From Myoxocephalus aenaeus (Eukaryota > Chordata > Actinopteri > Perciformes > Cottidae): a stretch of 64,000 nucleotides of DNA. Both the position numbers and the translations under genes were made by a program. The stretch's first letter is position 1; each line of letters begins with the position of its first letter. The notes below the pieces were generated by a model, which saw only the letters and a program-made list of their open reading frames with translations, was not told the DNA's origin and did not search any database. Location of the stretch: positions 7,933,001 through 7,997,000 of the forward strand of contig JBAMJR010000040.1 in assembly GCA_038501785.1 (NCBI GenBank). The letters are read 5' to 3'. Of the stretch, positions 47,901 through 59,739 are shown piece after piece.

Positions 47901-50740
47901 CTCAGAATCAGAATCAGAAACCATTTATTTGCCAGGAATGTTTTCACACAAACGAGGAATTTTTTGAGGCGGAAGGTGCATACATTGGACATGGACATGG
48001 GACGTAAGACGAGACAAACAACAATCAACAATCAACAAGAACCTTCAGCATGAAGCAAGCGTTATCTTAAAAACAGACTATTCAGCCAATGCTATATTAA
48101 TCATAAACAGAGTATTCAGCCAATGCTATATAAATCATAAACAGAGTATTCAGCCAATGCTATATAAATCATAAACAGAGTATTCAGCCAATGCTATATA
48201 AATCATTAAATTCTCTTCACCTTACAGTGCAGTTCGTGCCTTAAACTGCTTCTCTTTTGTTTTTGCAGCAAGACTTACACTCACCGCCGTCTAAAGTTCG
48301 TCATGTCCAAATTCAACGTGCATGAGATGCTGAATGAGATGGAGGAGATGAAGGAGCTGAAGATGAACCCCCACAGGGACTTCTACAACTGCAGGAAGGT
48401 AGCTGTGGAAAACATTAAGCATGCACACTTCTTGTAATTTAGCTTCAACACATAAAATCAGGACAAATAACTTGGAATCAGCCTTAGACCTATATTTCTG
48501 TGGAGGAATGTAACAAATATACACGTGCTTAGTGAAGTTCACAAAGTCTGGGTTTTAGATGAGGGCAGACTGTAAAATAAAGTGGAATCATTGCATTCTT
48601 GACTGATCTAAGAATCTTTAAATTGACTTTCTGTTTTTGTGTCACACAAAACACACTTTATGCTCATAGAGAAAGCCTTGAAATCAGCAATTACAGTGTC
48701 TAAAAACTGAAAAAAGTGTACATAAATGAAGAGCTTCTTTATATTTACAATAAAAAAATATATATATTTACCACTTAGTTTGCTGTCATTCTCACTTACA
48801 TTGTGCATGTGTGTGTGTGTGTCTTTAGCTCCCTCTTGTTACCAAGCGGAGTCATTACACACCACATGAAGCCCCCTGACCTCAGTGATCCACTCTTCTT
48901 ATCGTCTCCCTGCCTCTCCAGGTGGACACCCACATCCACGCTGCCGCCTGCATGAACCAGAAGCACCTGCTGCGCTTCATCAAGAGGTCTTACCGCGTGG
49001 ACGCCAACCGCATCGTGCACAAACTCAATGGGAAAGAGGTCACCATGAAGGAGCTCTTCGAGTCCCTTCACCTGCACCCTTATGACCTCACCGTGGACTC
49101 CCTGGATGTGCACGCTGTACGTCACACACACCTGTCGGGAACATTGCCGTCGACCTTCTGTGATCTAAAGCGTTTCTTTTCTCGTTGTTTCTCTGAAGGG
49201 AAGACAAACCTTCCAGCGTTTCGATAAGTTCAACGCCAAGTACAACCCTGTCGGAGCCAGTGAGCTGCGTGACCTGTACATGAAGACAGAGAACCACATC
49301 GGTGGAGAGTACTTTGCCACCATCATCAAGGTCAGCGTCTACATGAAAAGAGTGGACGAGAAACGTCACAGAAGGACAGCTCTTGAAAAAATAGGTTTTA
49401 ATTAGGAAATAATGCATATTCTTGTTGTCCGTTTGACCTTTGTGTAAACCAGGAAGTAGCCAATGACCTGGAGGACGCCAAGTACCAGTATGCTGAGCCT
49501 CGCCTGTCCATCTACGGCAGCAACCCCACCGAGTGGAACAAGCTCTCCAGCTGGTTCGTCAAGCACAGAGTCTTCTCCCCACACCTCAAATGGATGATTC
49601 AAATCCCCAGGATCTAGTAAGTTTCCATGTCTTGATTCTTTCTTCTATGCAGTTTTGCCTGACGATTGAGAATAATTCATCCTCATGGACAAATCAGAGA
49701 TTCTAATTTGCCAAGGAAATCCATTTTTATTTGTGTTTTTTCCCCTCTTCTATCTTAGTGACATCTTTAGAGCCAGGGACTTTGTGCCCCACTTTGGCAA
49801 GATGCTGGAGAACATTTTCCTTCCCGTGTTCCAGGCCACCATCGAACCCCAGTCCAACCCAGAGCTCAGCATCTTCCTCCAGCATGTGAGTCACAAGTAG
49901 AAAGGTGCACTCAGTAGTGTGCAGATGAAGCATGCTGCATCATCTTGCACAAATGAAAGAGCAATGGCAGTATGAAATAAGTATTAAAAGGAGTTTTGAG
50001 AAAGCAGGAGTCACCGCAACCACGAGAGGTCTTACGAGCCATGACTGGACACCCAAAACATAATGCAGTTAGCGGCTGCAGAATGCCAGATTAACCGTGG
50101 ACAGACACAGAGGTCTGCTTCCCTCACTCACTCAGTCACTCACACATGCAACCAAGCCCATGATTGCACTCATAGGTAGCTGGGATAATCATAACAGCTC
50201 AGACACAACAAGATGACGAATCGTATCTGTTACCCGTATAATCAACCTTTTTTGCCCCCTGGTGTGTAGGTGACAGGTTTCGACAGCGTGGACGATGAGT
50301 CCAAGCACAGTGGTCACATGTTCAGCACTAAGAGCCCCAAACCAGAGGAGTGGGACGTCGCCAAAAATCCCTCCTACACCTACTACATCTACTACATGTA
50401 CGCCAACATCACCGTGCTCAACCAGCTCCGCAGGTCAGTAACTTTCTCCGTACACACACAGTTTGGTCTTTTTTTCGTGTGTGTGAACTAGTAGCGCACT
50501 AATGATTATTTGACGCTTATGCTTTCCCCTCGTTGCGTCCATCGTATAATACTTGTTTAATGTCTGCTTTCCAGAGAGAGGGGCATGAACACGTTCACGT
50601 TCAGGCCTCACTGCGGGGAGGCCGGCGCCATCACCCATCTGCTGGCTGCCTTCATGACCGCGGACAACATCTCCCACGGCCTCAACCTCAAGAAGGTCGG
50701 TCCTCTCCTCGCTGCGAATCAGGACTTTCATTTTGCAGCA

Positions 50741-50838
<98 letters not shown>

Positions 50839-53162
50839 AGGTTTCAAGGTATTGCACTACAGGAGAGCTACTGCACAATTATTTATTTTTTTCATTAAAA
50901 ACGTGTTTACTAATTTGTTGTAAATGTTCCACGAAAACGAAAGGAAGGAAAAAAGACAAGTGGAAGCACAGCCGGTGAAATACATTTTAAATGTGCCGAT
51001 AACAAATTGAAAATGAAATATTAAATGAAAAACTGAATTTAAAAACACATCTCTGCATATATAATATTACTGTTTTATATAGGCAAACATCAGTTATGGC
51101 GATACAGTTTCAAACTTACTTCAAACAAAAAAACAGAGTTAAAATGGTGGATACATTCACAATAATATATATATATATATATTCTAAAAAGGTTTTATTT
51201 TATTTAGTTAAAAACCCTTCGAAAGGATCATCCGAGGCAGGAGGACGATTATATTGTTCTGGATTTCCCTGTGTTGTTGTCATTAGTGAAAAATAGATTT
51301 ACTACGGACTTTATTGTTTTGTTCCAATAATCTTCCAACACATCGTCTGAAACCTCTACACCCCAGTTCCCTTTCCAATTTCTGCCCCAGCTCCCGCATT
51401 CATAATAGTACTCTGGAGGCATTAAATCCAATTTAAAAAAAGTTTTCTTGTTGTAATGTTTTTTATCTGAAAGTACCAAAAGATGTCCTTTCTGTATATA
51501 TCGTATTTCCCTATGTATGATTAAAGGGCTTAAAGACCCCACTCTCAAACTGGTCCCAGAGGTGAGCGGCACCCTTTTAGGGCCCAATGTTTGAAATTAG
51601 GTGACGGCAACAACCTTTAACGGACTGATTTGGGGTTTTCTGGAAGGGGATATCTGCATTGATGTACATTTGATCCTTTTGATTGCTTTATCTTTTTTTT
51701 TAAAAGCCAGGCCTTGAGAATGAGTTGACTAAACCTGATCATATTAATCAATCTCCGACCCCCCCACAGAGTCCTGTGCTGCAGTACCTGTACTACCTGA
51801 CCCAGATCCCCATCGCCATGTCCCCTCTCAGCAACAACAGCCTGTTCCTGGAATACGCCAAGAACCCGCTGCTGGAGTTCCACCAGAAAGGCCTGATGGT
51901 CTCTCTGTCCACTGACGACCCCATGCAGTTCCACTACACCAAGGTCCGAGTATGACGAGCATCATAGCACGTCTGCAGACGAATGCGTTTTAGTTTTTTG
52001 GTATTTTGATTGTACGGAAAAAAGTCACTCGCAAGCGCACTCAAACAGGAACGGGGTGGAACTATTAAAATGAGCATGCATTGTAGAACACGCTGATCGT
52101 GGTTTAACAATGGGAACTGGTAATGGCACAGTTCATGGGGGTTGAATGTGCTATAGCTGTGCCTATATGTTCCAAAATATGAAAGTGTAAATCTCGACCT
52201 TTACGTCCACAGGAACCCCTGATGGAAGAGTACGCCATTGCGGCCCAGGTCTTCAAGCTCAGCACCTGCGACATGTGTGAGATCTCCAGGAACAGTGTTC
52301 TGCAGAGCGCCATGTCTCATGAGGTAACACGCCAGATGGTGACACGCATTAAATGCGGTGATGCTTTGTTGACTGTTTAAAACAAAAACTGCTCTTAAAC
52401 CGAAGGCACTTAAGTAGGAGATTTTGTGCTCTGTTAGCGTGTGCAATTATTGGATGTCTGGTGTAGCGTCCGGAAGAACTTAGTCAAACAACTTCTCTCA
52501 TTCTCTGAATTTATTTTCCTTGATCACAAGTAGAGTAACAAGCGCTGCAATCTTGATATCAGGGAGTCGTCCAGTCAACACGCAGGTTGACCGTCCAAAA
52601 AACACCCCGAACAGCCGGAAGTTCGGCTCTTTAATACACGGTTTTCCGTCAAGAACATCTAACATTTCTATTGGCTCTAACCTTTCTAAGAGGAGGAGAG
52701 TCGCGTCCTCATCTATTCTCACAGGGCTGGAACGTGCAACGACCAGTCTGCTTCCAGAATGTCAACATACTGATAAACAGGTGTGAGTGTTGTGGTGCAG
52801 AGCGTGGAACCTTGAGGAACAGACAACCGGACTGTTCTCACAGAAACTTCTCACAGAAAGTATTTGTTAAACTGACCTCGCACAACCTGAACTCTAATAG
52901 ACAGAAGAATAATGAAATGAAGAATATCTACAGAATATAACGATTTATATTATCAGCTCGCACCAAAAAACATTGCTTGTGGTTGTTTTCCTCTTCTGCG
53001 TCCCAGGAGAAGAGCCACTTCCTGGGTGAGGACTACCTCAAGGAGGGCCCAGCAGGCAACGACATCCGCAAGACCAACGTGGCCCAGATCCGCATGGCGT
53101 ATCGCTACGAGACTCTGTGCTACGAGCTCAACCGCATCAAGGAGGGCGTGAAGTCTGATTGA
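41972..53162 (+). CDS. ampd1: AMP deaminase 1 (muscle myoadenylate deaminase)
   Basis: Sixteen exons: 41972-41993, 43206-43217, 44750-44915, 45040-45181, 46624-46789, 46891-47101, 48269-48398, 48922-49116, 49199-49330, 49453-49616, 49759-49885, 50270-50433, 50575-50695, 51770-51943, 52213-52323 and 53007-53162. They sum to 730 aa (human 747). The enzyme hydrolyses AMP to IMP and ammonia in the purine nucleotide cycle. The zinc and catalytic region is intact: HIHAAACMNQKHLLRF, RPHCGEAGAITHL, AMSPLSNNSLFLEYAKN and SLSTDDPMQFHYTKEPLMEE. PTYLEVPHFQRVAIIGDYAS in exon 4 and the N-terminal RAFAEQVFASE are AMPD1-like. AMPD1 is chosen over AMPD2/3 by the short N-terminus, the microexon and the DENND2C neighbour. 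Intron 6 holds several repeats. Confidence 0.96.
43206..43217 (+). CDS. ampd1: ampd1 exon 2, 12-nt microexon
   Basis: The exon sits between a strong acceptor (TTTTTGCTTACTCAG) and a consensus donor (GAA|GTGAGT). Exon 1 ends in phase 1 and exon 3 begins in phase 1, so inclusion gives MPKVLAP-AEGGM-TDDNMRAF, against human LPAEEKQIDDAMRNF: same length and shared PAE and DD. Human AMPD1 exon 2 is also 12 nt and alternatively spliced. Skipping here gives MPKVLAPVTDD, still in frame. Confidence 0.82.
47236..47626 (-). mobile_element. Candidate solo LTR in ampd1 intron 6
   Basis: Ends TGTTGTG ... CACAACA are inverted 7-mers. Read leftward it has a TATA-like GGATAAATACC followed about 130 bases later by AATAAATAA, the promoter/poly(A) layout of an LTR. 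No target duplication is seen and no internal retroelement genes are nearby. Confidence 0.4.
47902..48036 (-). mobile_element. 5'-truncated LINE-like tail, copy B
   Basis: Reverse-oriented near-identical partner of 37277-37418, including the (TCAGAA)n end. It lies inside ampd1 intron 6, antisense to the gene. Confidence 0.7.
48068..48206. repeat. 34-bp minisatellite, four copies
   Basis: The unit contains ACAGAGTATTCAGCCAATGC and TATATAAATCAT. The copies are almost identical. The array ends about 60 bases before the acceptor of ampd1 exon 7. Confidence 0.92.
50745..50833. repeat. (CA)44 microsatellite in ampd1 intron 13
   Basis: A pure CA run beginning about 50 bases after the exon 13 donor, on the sense strand of ampd1. 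Confidence 0.95.
52462..52932 (-). mobile_element. Candidate solo LTR in ampd1 intron 15
   Basis: TGTAG ... CTACA ends with, read leftward, a TATTAAAG promoter-like box and an AATAAA about 60 bases before the end. No target duplication was found. Assignment rests on layout only. Confidence 0.35.
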
Positions 53163-54850
53163 ACACTCTGAAATACCACCGAAATACCAAATCGACCGTC
53201 TAACACGCTGGTGTTCCCGTCTATCGGAGGGAGAAACCTTTTTGTTCTTCACTGTATGAAATGTGCACACTTGTACATCACAGTGTGTGTCTTCCATGTG
53301 GATTAAAAACACCATGTGGCAAAACGGAAGGGAATAAAATGTGAAATTTTATGAAATGGTAAATTGCCCCACTGACGCATTTCTGAAGTCGATCGGTGTT
53401 GCATTGCAACATTATTTACTAGACAGCCGGATCTTGTCTCGTGTTGACTTTGTGTGACTTGGCAGAGCTCCTGCCGCCATCAGACGTTCCTCAATAAGCT
53501 CTGACCTGTGAGCGGCAAATGAGACCATGTTTCTGGTGCACTGTGCACCAAAAGTAGTTTTCCGATGGCTGTTGTTTCCTTTGGAGGTTTAGCTGCAGTA
53601 AAGTTTTAGCTGCGTCTGCAGAATGAATCTGGGAAAATGTGCATCAGCCATTAAGATGTACTAGTTTGAGATAAGTTGCATAACGACCTCACTTTTAGCA
53701 TGAGTTATTGACCGAGCCTCCTTGATGTCTGTCATTTATCTGAGCTGGATTGAATTCACATTATACCTTGTGGAATAAAGTCTGAAGGAAGAAAAAAAAA
53801 CTAAACACAGGGAAGTTCACTACTAATATTCCATTTAGCTCATATTTTAGTCTGATTCATCTGAACAAACATGTGCTCCAGTGTATAGATTCTTGGAGTG
53901 AGCTTCAACATGCTGGTAGTATCTGCTGCAAAATGGACATTCACTAGACTTTGACACTTATACGGTAAGTCCATCGCTTTCCTGCACCGAGACGCCACAT
54001 CTCCGTGCTTTACAAACGAAAGAAATATGTCCCAGTCGGTTGTTAACTCGTTGAGTCGTGCAGGTGCGGCTCATGACCGAGCGTCCATATTTCCCAGGAC
54101 ACTTGAAGACAACGGCATTTATTCATCGCTGACAGCTGCAGCAGTTGATGTGATGACGTCTTCCCTATTGGATTGGGAGGATTCAACCAAACTTTCTCGC
54201 AGCCACAACTGTGTCAAGCTCGACAGAAACACCCAGCGTAAAACCGGAAGTCAAATGGCTTTCCTAGAAAATGAGTGTACCTAAGTTATATACATATACA
54301 GTATATATTAAATGAGTCTACGCTGGATTGTGAATCTGTGGCTGAAAAATAAAATAAACATGTACTTATAGGGAACAAGTGGGTTGATATTGCCTCTGAC
54401 AAAAATGTTTTTAAAATACTCCAACAACTGATGTCGACTACCTCCAACAGTGTGACTTTAACTTGAATAATTGGTTCATAGTCTGAATGTAGCAATTACT
54501 AGGAAAGGCCTTATCCTATATTGATAGTGAAGCAGCAGACAGGAATTCACACATGTTTTTCTGTCATTGTTAGAGTCTCTAGCTAAATGACACTAAAAAA
54601 AACACAAAAAACACCCCATCTGTAGTTTTTAATGAAACTTAAATGTACCTTTAAATCTATAATTGACACTGACATTATATAAAACAATTAAAGGAACACA
54701 ACAATGTAGCTGCTTAACGTGAAGACAAAACATCCATTGTGTAATTTAAAACTTCGAAGGTTGCAGAAAAGGGAAACATTGTAACCGGTTTTGCGAGTGA
54801 CAAGAGTTTTATTTTGAAAGTTTTAACCGGAAGTCCTATATTGTCTGTCC
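53163..54850. other. ampd1 3' UTR and spacer before dennd2c
   Basis: A short 3' UTR ends near an AATAAA at 53333-53338. The rest is AT-rich spacer with no recognised exon. A small TATA-rich run lies at 54288-54310. Confidence 0.6.
53333..53338 (+). terminator. ampd1: Poly(A) signal AATAAA of ampd1
   Basis: AATAAA about 170 bases after the ampd1 stop codon, the first canonical signal downstream. Confidence 0.65.
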
Positions 54851-55176
54851 GACTTGACACGAGCTGTCCCGAGAAGGAGGACGAGGAGTGTTCTGCTGTA
54901 CTTTTCTCTAGTCAATGGACACTCTCTTTGTTGCTGTGTGTGTAGTTATTGGCACAGCGGACGCGGTCTGCGGCTCTGAAGAGTTTCTTTTCTGAGAAGT
55001 TGCAAACAACTGGACGTGGACTCCAACCGCCTGGACGGATTCAGACTGATAAACCTCTCCGGGGTTGACCGCTGCGAGCGAGCGGATTCGGATTTAATGT
55101 TGTTTTTCATTTTTAACCGAAAGGAAAATGAGGGTAGAACAAGATGGTTTTCCTCGGACTTTTAAACTATGAAGGG
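54850..55176 (+). promoter_or_regulatory. dennd2c: dennd2c promoter and first, untranslated exon
   Basis: The region is CG-containing and ends at a donor, GAAGG|GTAAGT (55177). The transcribed part would carry two short upstream frames, 55097-55165 and 55128-55172, both closed before the donor. The left edge is not determinable; 54850 is approximate. Confidence 0.5.
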
Positions 55177-56039
55177 GTAAGTTACGAGACGAGTTATTGC
55201 ATCTCCCCATGTGACGTTACGGTGGTCGGTTAGTAATATCTTATCACGCAACTCCTCGGACTCCGTGGGTGTCTTTTCTCTTCTTCTTCTCAACGCTACA
55301 TCTGCACGAGCTATACCGTCACAGTGTTTTGCGCCTTTCGGTAACCCAGCTACATGGTTCCTATCTGTAATACTTGTGCGGGGTTATCTGCGCTCACGTT
55401 ACACTTTCAAGTCACTTTGCGGGGTTTGTTTTCTTCACACAGTGGGGACGTCGTCGTTATTTTGAACGCTACATTTAAGTGACATATTTCTGTATCGATA
55501 AGTTGTTCGTTTCGGCATCGCCTTCCAACAGTTTGAACGCTGCTTTGATAAATCTCCCGAGTTATCGATAACCGTATCGCTCCCTCCTCTTCCAGTGGAG
55601 CAACTGGATCTCCTGTCGGTGGGAACCAGCGAGCTACTTTACACTTATTTGGCAATTTTGTTGCGCCGAATTACAGGATATGGATCCTAAAGAGTCAGGG
55701 GAGCAATTTAGTTTATTTTCTATGAAACGAGACTCTGCTCTATGGAAGAACATTTGCAAATGTCTATAGTTTAAGGGAGTTTGGTTTTCTTCACATGAGG
55801 GTTCTTTCTTTCTCCCTACACGTGTTACCACGAAATACCAGCAATACCAGGAATTAAGCAACTAATGCTGCTCATTGCAACCTGAATGCAGACAGTATAG
55901 CTTCTCTATGGAAATCCTCTGCAGGTGTTGTACATTTAGGAAAAACAGTGAAGTTAATGACTAACTGACTTCAATTGAAGGCATCCAAGATATGTGTTCC
56001 ACTAATCCCGTCAGAGAAAAAGGGTCCAATTAACTATAT

Positions 56040-56073
<34 letters not shown>

Positions 56074-58065
56074 TTGCATTGATTTTGATTACATAGCTGT
56101 CTTGGTTTGAGTTTATGAGATAATGTGGATCCATCTTCAGGACAATGGTGTTCACAACAACAGATGATGGAACTTGTCACTTCGTCAAGTGGCCTGTCAG
56201 TCGATCACCAGAGCTCTCAAAATGCATGTCAAGTCGCACACAAGCTGTTCTACTGGCTGGTGATGGATCAGTCACTTAATCTTTGGCGTGGCCTTTAACT
56301 CCACGCTGGCATTGAGCAAAACCCACGTTTTTTATCTTCTCTTTTCCTTTTTGATTATAGCTTCACATGTCACTGTTGAGGGTGAACCGCACAACACCTC
56401 GCACACAACGTGTTGTGTCACGCCGCGTTTCTGTGGGCGTTTTGTTTGCAGCTTTTTGAAGGTGCAATTAGGTTTTTGATTTCGCTGCCAAGTGATGACG
56501 GGGTTCTTCAGATTCATAGGCCCACTCGTCTGGTTTCCTTGTAGATGAGTCAGTGATCGGCAGGAGAAAACACAAGGATACTTGACAGCCCAATAACTGT
56601 CAGTGAAGTTCATTTTGACCCCTCCAGATTTCTTGCTGGATATCAGCCGGGCCTCACTGGCAATAACAACGTTTGCTTTTTAACTGTCAGCCGTGGGAAA
56701 GGGGAAGCTGAAAACTTTAGACGTGTTGGCAAATTGTTACTGTAACTATGTAGTAACTGGCTTATTCCTGCATCTACTGTGTCTCGGAGACAATGTTTGT
56801 TCACCACTGATCACCAAAAGATCCCACTGATCCAAACGCAGCTCGGATCAGTGGGTTTTCCGACTGGGTGCAAATCTCCCCGCACCGTCATTGTGGACAG
56901 TCGGCCCCGATCCTTCATCCTGCAGCTCAGGAAGTTCAACTCGCGCTTTTCCTGTGCGACAAACAGACAAATAATGCAAGTGGGTCGGTTTTTGGGCGCT
57001 GCATTGTCACGTCGCGGTCTGGCAATGATCGAGCAGCATTCCAGTGCACGCGCATTCATTTGATTTAGGTCAGAGCAAACAAAAGGGTCACTCGCAAAAA
57101 TGACTGACCGACTGTCTCCAGTTAAATGTATTCCCCCGACCTGCCCCCCCCTCTTGTACGGCTCTGCAGGAATGCAGTTCCATAGAGTTATTATGATCGC
57201 GAGCTGTGCAGTGGAATTTTACCCCGTCTCCCCTTCTCCACGTTCCCTCGGCCCTAATGTGCAACGTGTCCAAATGGTTCGGTTCCAGCGAGCCGGGGGC
57301 TGCAGTACGAGAGTGTACAGTGGCCGCATTGATGTTGACTCGGGGAATATCAGTCCGGGTGGGTGACGCTGCAGATCTTTACACCGAGTCTCAGTGTTTG
57401 TTAGGACCATAGATAATTGCTCCATACATATTCTAATCCTTGCGCAAAGGCATCCGTTAATCAGGATCCAGTATAGTTTTCCTCTGGCGTCTGATAAAAA
57501 AGCGAAACCATTTGAGAAGCTTTTATTCCACTGGGTACAGGGTGTGGTTCTCCATCAGTAACCTCATTGTAGTGACAAGAGAATTGTGTGTTGTCGTGCC
57601 TTCCAAAGCTCTCTGAAATCACTTAAAATGCGCAAAAGTCTTCCTTCCCCCCCGGTCACCTGAAAGACAGCTTTGCAAGAACACCAAATTTGATCATTGG
57701 CTTTTTCGTGTTCGGCCCCTCTCTGCGGTTGAGGGCGACAGTGAAAGAAGAAATAATTCCCCAGAGGAGGGAGCTGGGGGCGGTTCAGGACACGCAGCAG
57801 CAGAAATCTGAGTTCCGGTCACCGTCTTTCCTTATTCTGGCTGGATTTATTTTTGGAAACCGACCCTGACTGGAGCCTGTCCTTCCTGACCTTCTCTCGG
57901 TGCCTCCCTCCAAGTTTGTAGACCTCTTCAGATGTGTGCCGTTTTAAAAGCATCTGTGTCCTCCCGTGTTGCCTCAGTGACCTTTTGACCCATCGGTGTG
58001 CTGCCCGGGCTTGTTTTTAAGTGCATTGATTGATTGGTAATGTTTGTGTCTGTTCTTCTTTTTAG
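55177..58065 (+). other. dennd2c intron 1
   Basis: About 2.9 kb without recognised coding sequence. It contains a (TA) run at 56034-56071 and otherwise unique-looking DNA. Frames on both strands around 56779-57425 have no family motifs. Confidence 0.55.
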
Positions 58066-58261
58066 GTTGTTCACAAGAGGAGACAAGGGAGGGGAAGTGA
58101 CACTCCGCTAGCACAATAAGAAGCACAAAGACATAAAGGATCAGTTGCGGCGCTCCTGCTTTTACTTATCGTTTGTGGATTTAATTGGGAACAGATTCCT
58201 TGGCTTCGCCCGTCTGTCTTTTCGAGGAAATCCCTGATGCATTCTCTTGCCCCCTCTCAAC

Positions 58262-59701
58262 ATGCTGGCTCTGAGGCTGGAGCAGGGCAGGCGAGGGGGT
58301 GGTGAAGTCGATCGCCTGCAGAAAGGGGACACTGTGGCTCGGCAGGGCCGCCAGTCAGGGAGGCCCCCCTCTCACGAGCAGCGCAGCAACATCAGGGAGA
58401 AGATCTCCCAGTGGGAAGGCCGCAGCCAGGATGCCGGGGCGAAGGCACATCCTCCGACCGTATCCCGAACTCTGTCCGGAGATCCACTGGGCAACGGATG
58501 TTCCAATGAGGCGTCGAGAGGGCGGCTTTACCACTCCACATCTTTAACCGTGGGCTTAGATTTCCGGGTGTCCCCAGCACCAGCTGGACATGGTGCGGTC
58601 GGTAGGAAGTCGGAACCTGTGCAGAAATGTCCCGCTGAGTTTTCCCCCACGAGCCCAGGAATTGAACCACTTGCAGCACAAATGTTCACGTCTCCCAAAG
58701 TGGAGGCCCACCCCGCAGGTAAACGAATCCTCACTGCCGACGGCGACCAAAAAACGGATCGCATCTTGGCCGTTGAAGTAGCTTCGAAGCATCTACCTCT
58801 ATCGACCGACGACCAAGAAGACAACATGCCTGCTGGAAACTTCTACACTTCCCGGGGTTTCTGGCGTAAACTCGAGGGGGACCGACTGCTCTGGGAGAAA
58901 GGCAAAGGTTCTTCAGGCGACGCTCAGCCTCCTCCCAAACCTCTGCGGACATTCCAGTATCGGGGGGCCAACGACACGAGGCACGCAACTATGAGTTCCC
59001 CTCATAGTAAGCACTCCAACGCGAGGAGTAGGAGGGTGGCCCACCCACCTAGCTTCCCACCTCCTCCATGTCCTGTAGCAAAGACTAACGGGCTTTCAAG
59101 GCATAAAAAGAACAGGTGAGTCAATGCAGTGAAAGCGGAGCACTTTAAATAGATGAGATTTCTCGCAGGGCTTTATTTGATCCGATAGAATTAGCAAATT
59201 CACGAATGCACGTTAAACATCCTGCTTTAGACTTTGTCTATCTGCAGTGCTTTTTTTTTGGGGGGGGGCTGTTCTGTGGAGGAAACCGAGTCTTAATTGT
59301 TGGCCGGCGTCCTGGTGTGATGTCACATGATATCTGGCAGCATTGTTCTCCATTATGTGGATGTGGCCTAGTTCCTCTGCAGCCGAGGGTCAAGGGTCGT
59401 CATCTACACGCACACACACGCCCTCTCACACTCTCTCTCTCTTTCACTGGAGGCGAAGCAAAACAAAACATAACTTGTAACCCACGCACACATTGAGATC
59501 AGGACTTATTGGGTGGCCGGACTTCTAATAATGCGGTTCTCTGTGAACTGTTCTGTCCCGGTGTTCTCTGTCGTTCTATCGAAACACTGTCCGGGAGTTG
59601 TTGACCGAATATGATAATATAATACAAAGATATTCACATTTTCAAATAAACGATTGACATAACAGATAACATTTTGAGAAGCGTTATTTAGCCTCACATA
59701 C

Positions 59702-59739
<38 letters not shown>

